Shown piece after piece: positions 18,714 to 20,000 of a DNA stretch of 20,000 nucleotides. The DNA is taken from positions 47,501-67,500 of the forward strand of contig NW_026729321.1 in NCBI RefSeq assembly GCF_030272615.1, read 5' to 3'. The stretch comes from Cryptomeria japonica. Its lineage: Eukaryota; Streptophyta; Pinopsida; Cupressales; Cupressaceae. Made by a program: the position numbers and the translations under genes. How positions within the stretch are numbered: position 1 is the first letter of the stretch; each line of letters starts with the position of its first letter. The notes under the pieces were generated by a model, which was given only the letters and a program-made list of their open reading frames with translations, did not search any database and was not told the origin of the DNA.

Positions 18714-18833
18714 GGGTGCGATCATACCAGCGTTAGTGCACCGGATCCCATCAGAACTCCGCAGTTAAGCGCGCTTGGGCCGGAGTAGTACTGGGATGGG
18801 TGACCTCCCGGGAAGTCCCGGTGTTGCACCCTT
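18714..18833 (+). rRNA. 5S ribosomal RNA gene, copy 2
   Basis: Identical to copy 1 across the coding region as far as I can read, 6034 bp further on and in the same orientation. The A box, intermediate element, C box, terminal stem and upstream C at -1 are all present, so it should be as competent as copy 1. The only nearby change is at 18835, in the terminator. Confidence 0.97.
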
Positions 18834-18844
18834 TTTTAGTTTTT
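18832..18844 (+). terminator. Pol III terminator of 5S copy 2 (T6, then T5)
   Basis: Directly after GCACCC comes TTTTTT (18832-18837), then AG and TTTTT (18840-18844). The C-to-T change at 18835 joins the broken T run of copy 1 into an uninterrupted T6. RNA polymerase III stops at such runs, so this copy has a strong terminator at the mature end. Confidence 0.85.
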
Positions 18845-20000
18845 CGCCGGGCGTCGCAATGCTATTTGAATAAACCTTTTGCCCGTTTGCGTTCTCGTCG
18901 GGGCCGGGCCGGGCCGGGGTGCGCTGCCCGCACTACCGCGCGCGCGGGGGCGACACCGAGCGCGCACCCGAGGCGCCCCGAGCACACAGGCCACGGTGCA
19001 ACCCGGGCGTTGTGCGCGCACCCCGGTGCGCCCGAGGTGCTGCGCGCGCACCCAGGTGAAATCGGTGTGCACCTCGGCCAGTGCGCGCTCGGTCGAGTCG
19101 CGCACGTTGGCCAAGGTGCACGGTGATGTTTCTTACTCTAAGGTTCCGCACCAGACGCCCGGGACAGGTGAGCGAAGCTGGGCGGGGCCGGGTGCGCGGC
19201 CGGGGCAGGTGCACGCAGCTAGAGAGAGCTTTGGAGCACACCAGAGGTGCGCACCTTGGAGCACACTTCGGAGCGCACCAATGATGCGCTCCATTCAAAA
19301 GTTTCCTGAAAAGGCAAAAAAAGTTGAGATTATAGAATTTCCCACTTGAGAGATTGTAAAAAAAAAAAATTTAAAATGAAGGAAACGCGGGTGCCAAGGT
19401 GTGCGCGCCCGGGTGCGCAGCCCAGCCAAGGTGTGCGCACCAAGGCGCCCACCCTGGCGAAGGTGCACGCAAGGTGCGCACCCGAGGCAAACCGGACAAT
19501 TAACCCAACTTTCGACTTCGCGCGCACCTGCGCACCTTGGAGCGCACTTCGGAGCGCTCCTTGGTGCGCACCAATCTTGGGCACCTCGGAGTGCACCATG
19601 GCGCCCACCAAGGTGCGCACCCGGGGCAAACCGAGCTCCGACTTCGTGCGCACCTTGGAGCGCACGAAAGGTGCGCACCATGGCGCCCACCAAGGTGCGC
19701 AGCCCAGCCAAGGCGTGCGCATCAAGGTGCGCACCCTGGCGAAGGTGCGCACCCGGGGCAAACCGAGCTCCGACTTCGTGCGCACCTTGGAGCGCACAAA
19801 GGGTGCGCAACCCAGCCAAGGTGTGCGCACCCCGGGCAAACCGAGCTCCGAATCGTGCGCACCTTGGAGCACACTTCGGAGCCCTCCTTGGTGCGCACCG
19901 ATGAGCGCACCCGGGGAAAACAATGCAATTAACCCGACTTTCGACTTCGTGGGCACCTCGGAGCGCTCTCGGGTTCGCACCTCGGAGCACACCGAGGTGC

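Larger units (their letters stand above)
17459..20000. repeat. Second copy of the 6034-bp unit (incomplete, runs off the window)
   Basis: This matches 11425-13979 at an offset of 6034, changing to 6021 after a 13-bp deletion near 19904 (lost bases TTGCGCACCTCGG relative to about 13870-13882). It includes the end of the G-rich minisatellite, the T-rich segment (about 17970-18324), 5S gene 2, both GC-rich spacers, the diverged A/T module (about 19280-19400) and the first part of the composite repeat. Nothing in this stretch is absent from copy 1. Confidence 0.95.

Noticed and set aside
1-20000. 18S, 5.8S or 26S rRNA sequence
   Set aside because: Looked for on both strands by eye; no recognisable conserved segment was found, so 35S linkage is left as inference.

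Overview
This window shows no protein-coding gene that I can support. It is a dense nest of tandem repeats from a eukaryotic nuclear genome, and it carries two intact 5S rRNA genes (+ strand, 12680-12799 and 18714-18833). The 5S sequence has the land-plant form: a GGGTGCGATC start, the A box, intermediate element and C box, and a closed terminal stem. Its details recall gymnosperm-type or early-diverging plant 5S genes more than typical flowering-plant ones, but that is from memory and only moderately secure. The region most resembles a very long rDNA intergenic spacer, or a 5S locus with giant spacers. No 18S, 5.8S or 26S sequence was recognised, so linkage to 35S rDNA is inference.

Layout from left to right. 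(1) 1-771: decayed copies of a 188-bp repeat plus short subrepeats. (2) 772-5472: an array of 25 units of 188 bp, divergent on the left and nearly identical from about 2.5 kb on. (3) 5473-6840: three larger units (about 440-490 bp). Each has a body related to the 188-bp repeat, an inverted repeat and a CCCCTATATAAG element. (4) 6841-7241: a 106-bp dimeric repeat. (5) 7242-8355: 311-bp units, each with the same TATA element. (6) 8356-8964: a 38/52-bp palindrome-rich array lying inside a fourth 311-bp unit. (7) 9031-10180: 157-bp units, again with the TATA element. (8) 10200-11935: a G-rich GGTGGGTGCC-type minisatellite. (9) 11936-12290: a T-rich, mostly single-copy segment. (10) 12291-13245: 5S gene 1 with flanks. 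(11) 13246-17458: GGTGCGCACC-rich composite repeats broken up by an A/T-rich module with a poly-A run. (12) 17459-20000: a near-perfect second copy of 11425-13979, including 5S gene 2. Units 11425-17458 and 17459 onward form a 6034-bp tandem duplication.

The most notable signal is a set of thirteen copies of an element reading TATATAGGGG on the minus strand, the form of the plant RNA polymerase I core promoter. On the plus strand it also reads as a TATA box. If it is a Pol I promoter, these are repeated spacer promoters pointing left, towards the 188-bp array, with the 5S genes on the opposite strand behind them. The 188-bp satellite looks like an amplified, promoter-less piece of the promoter-bearing units.

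The many long open frames in the right half, on both strands and in several frames, come from GC-rich repeats that lack stop codons. They are not treated as genes.
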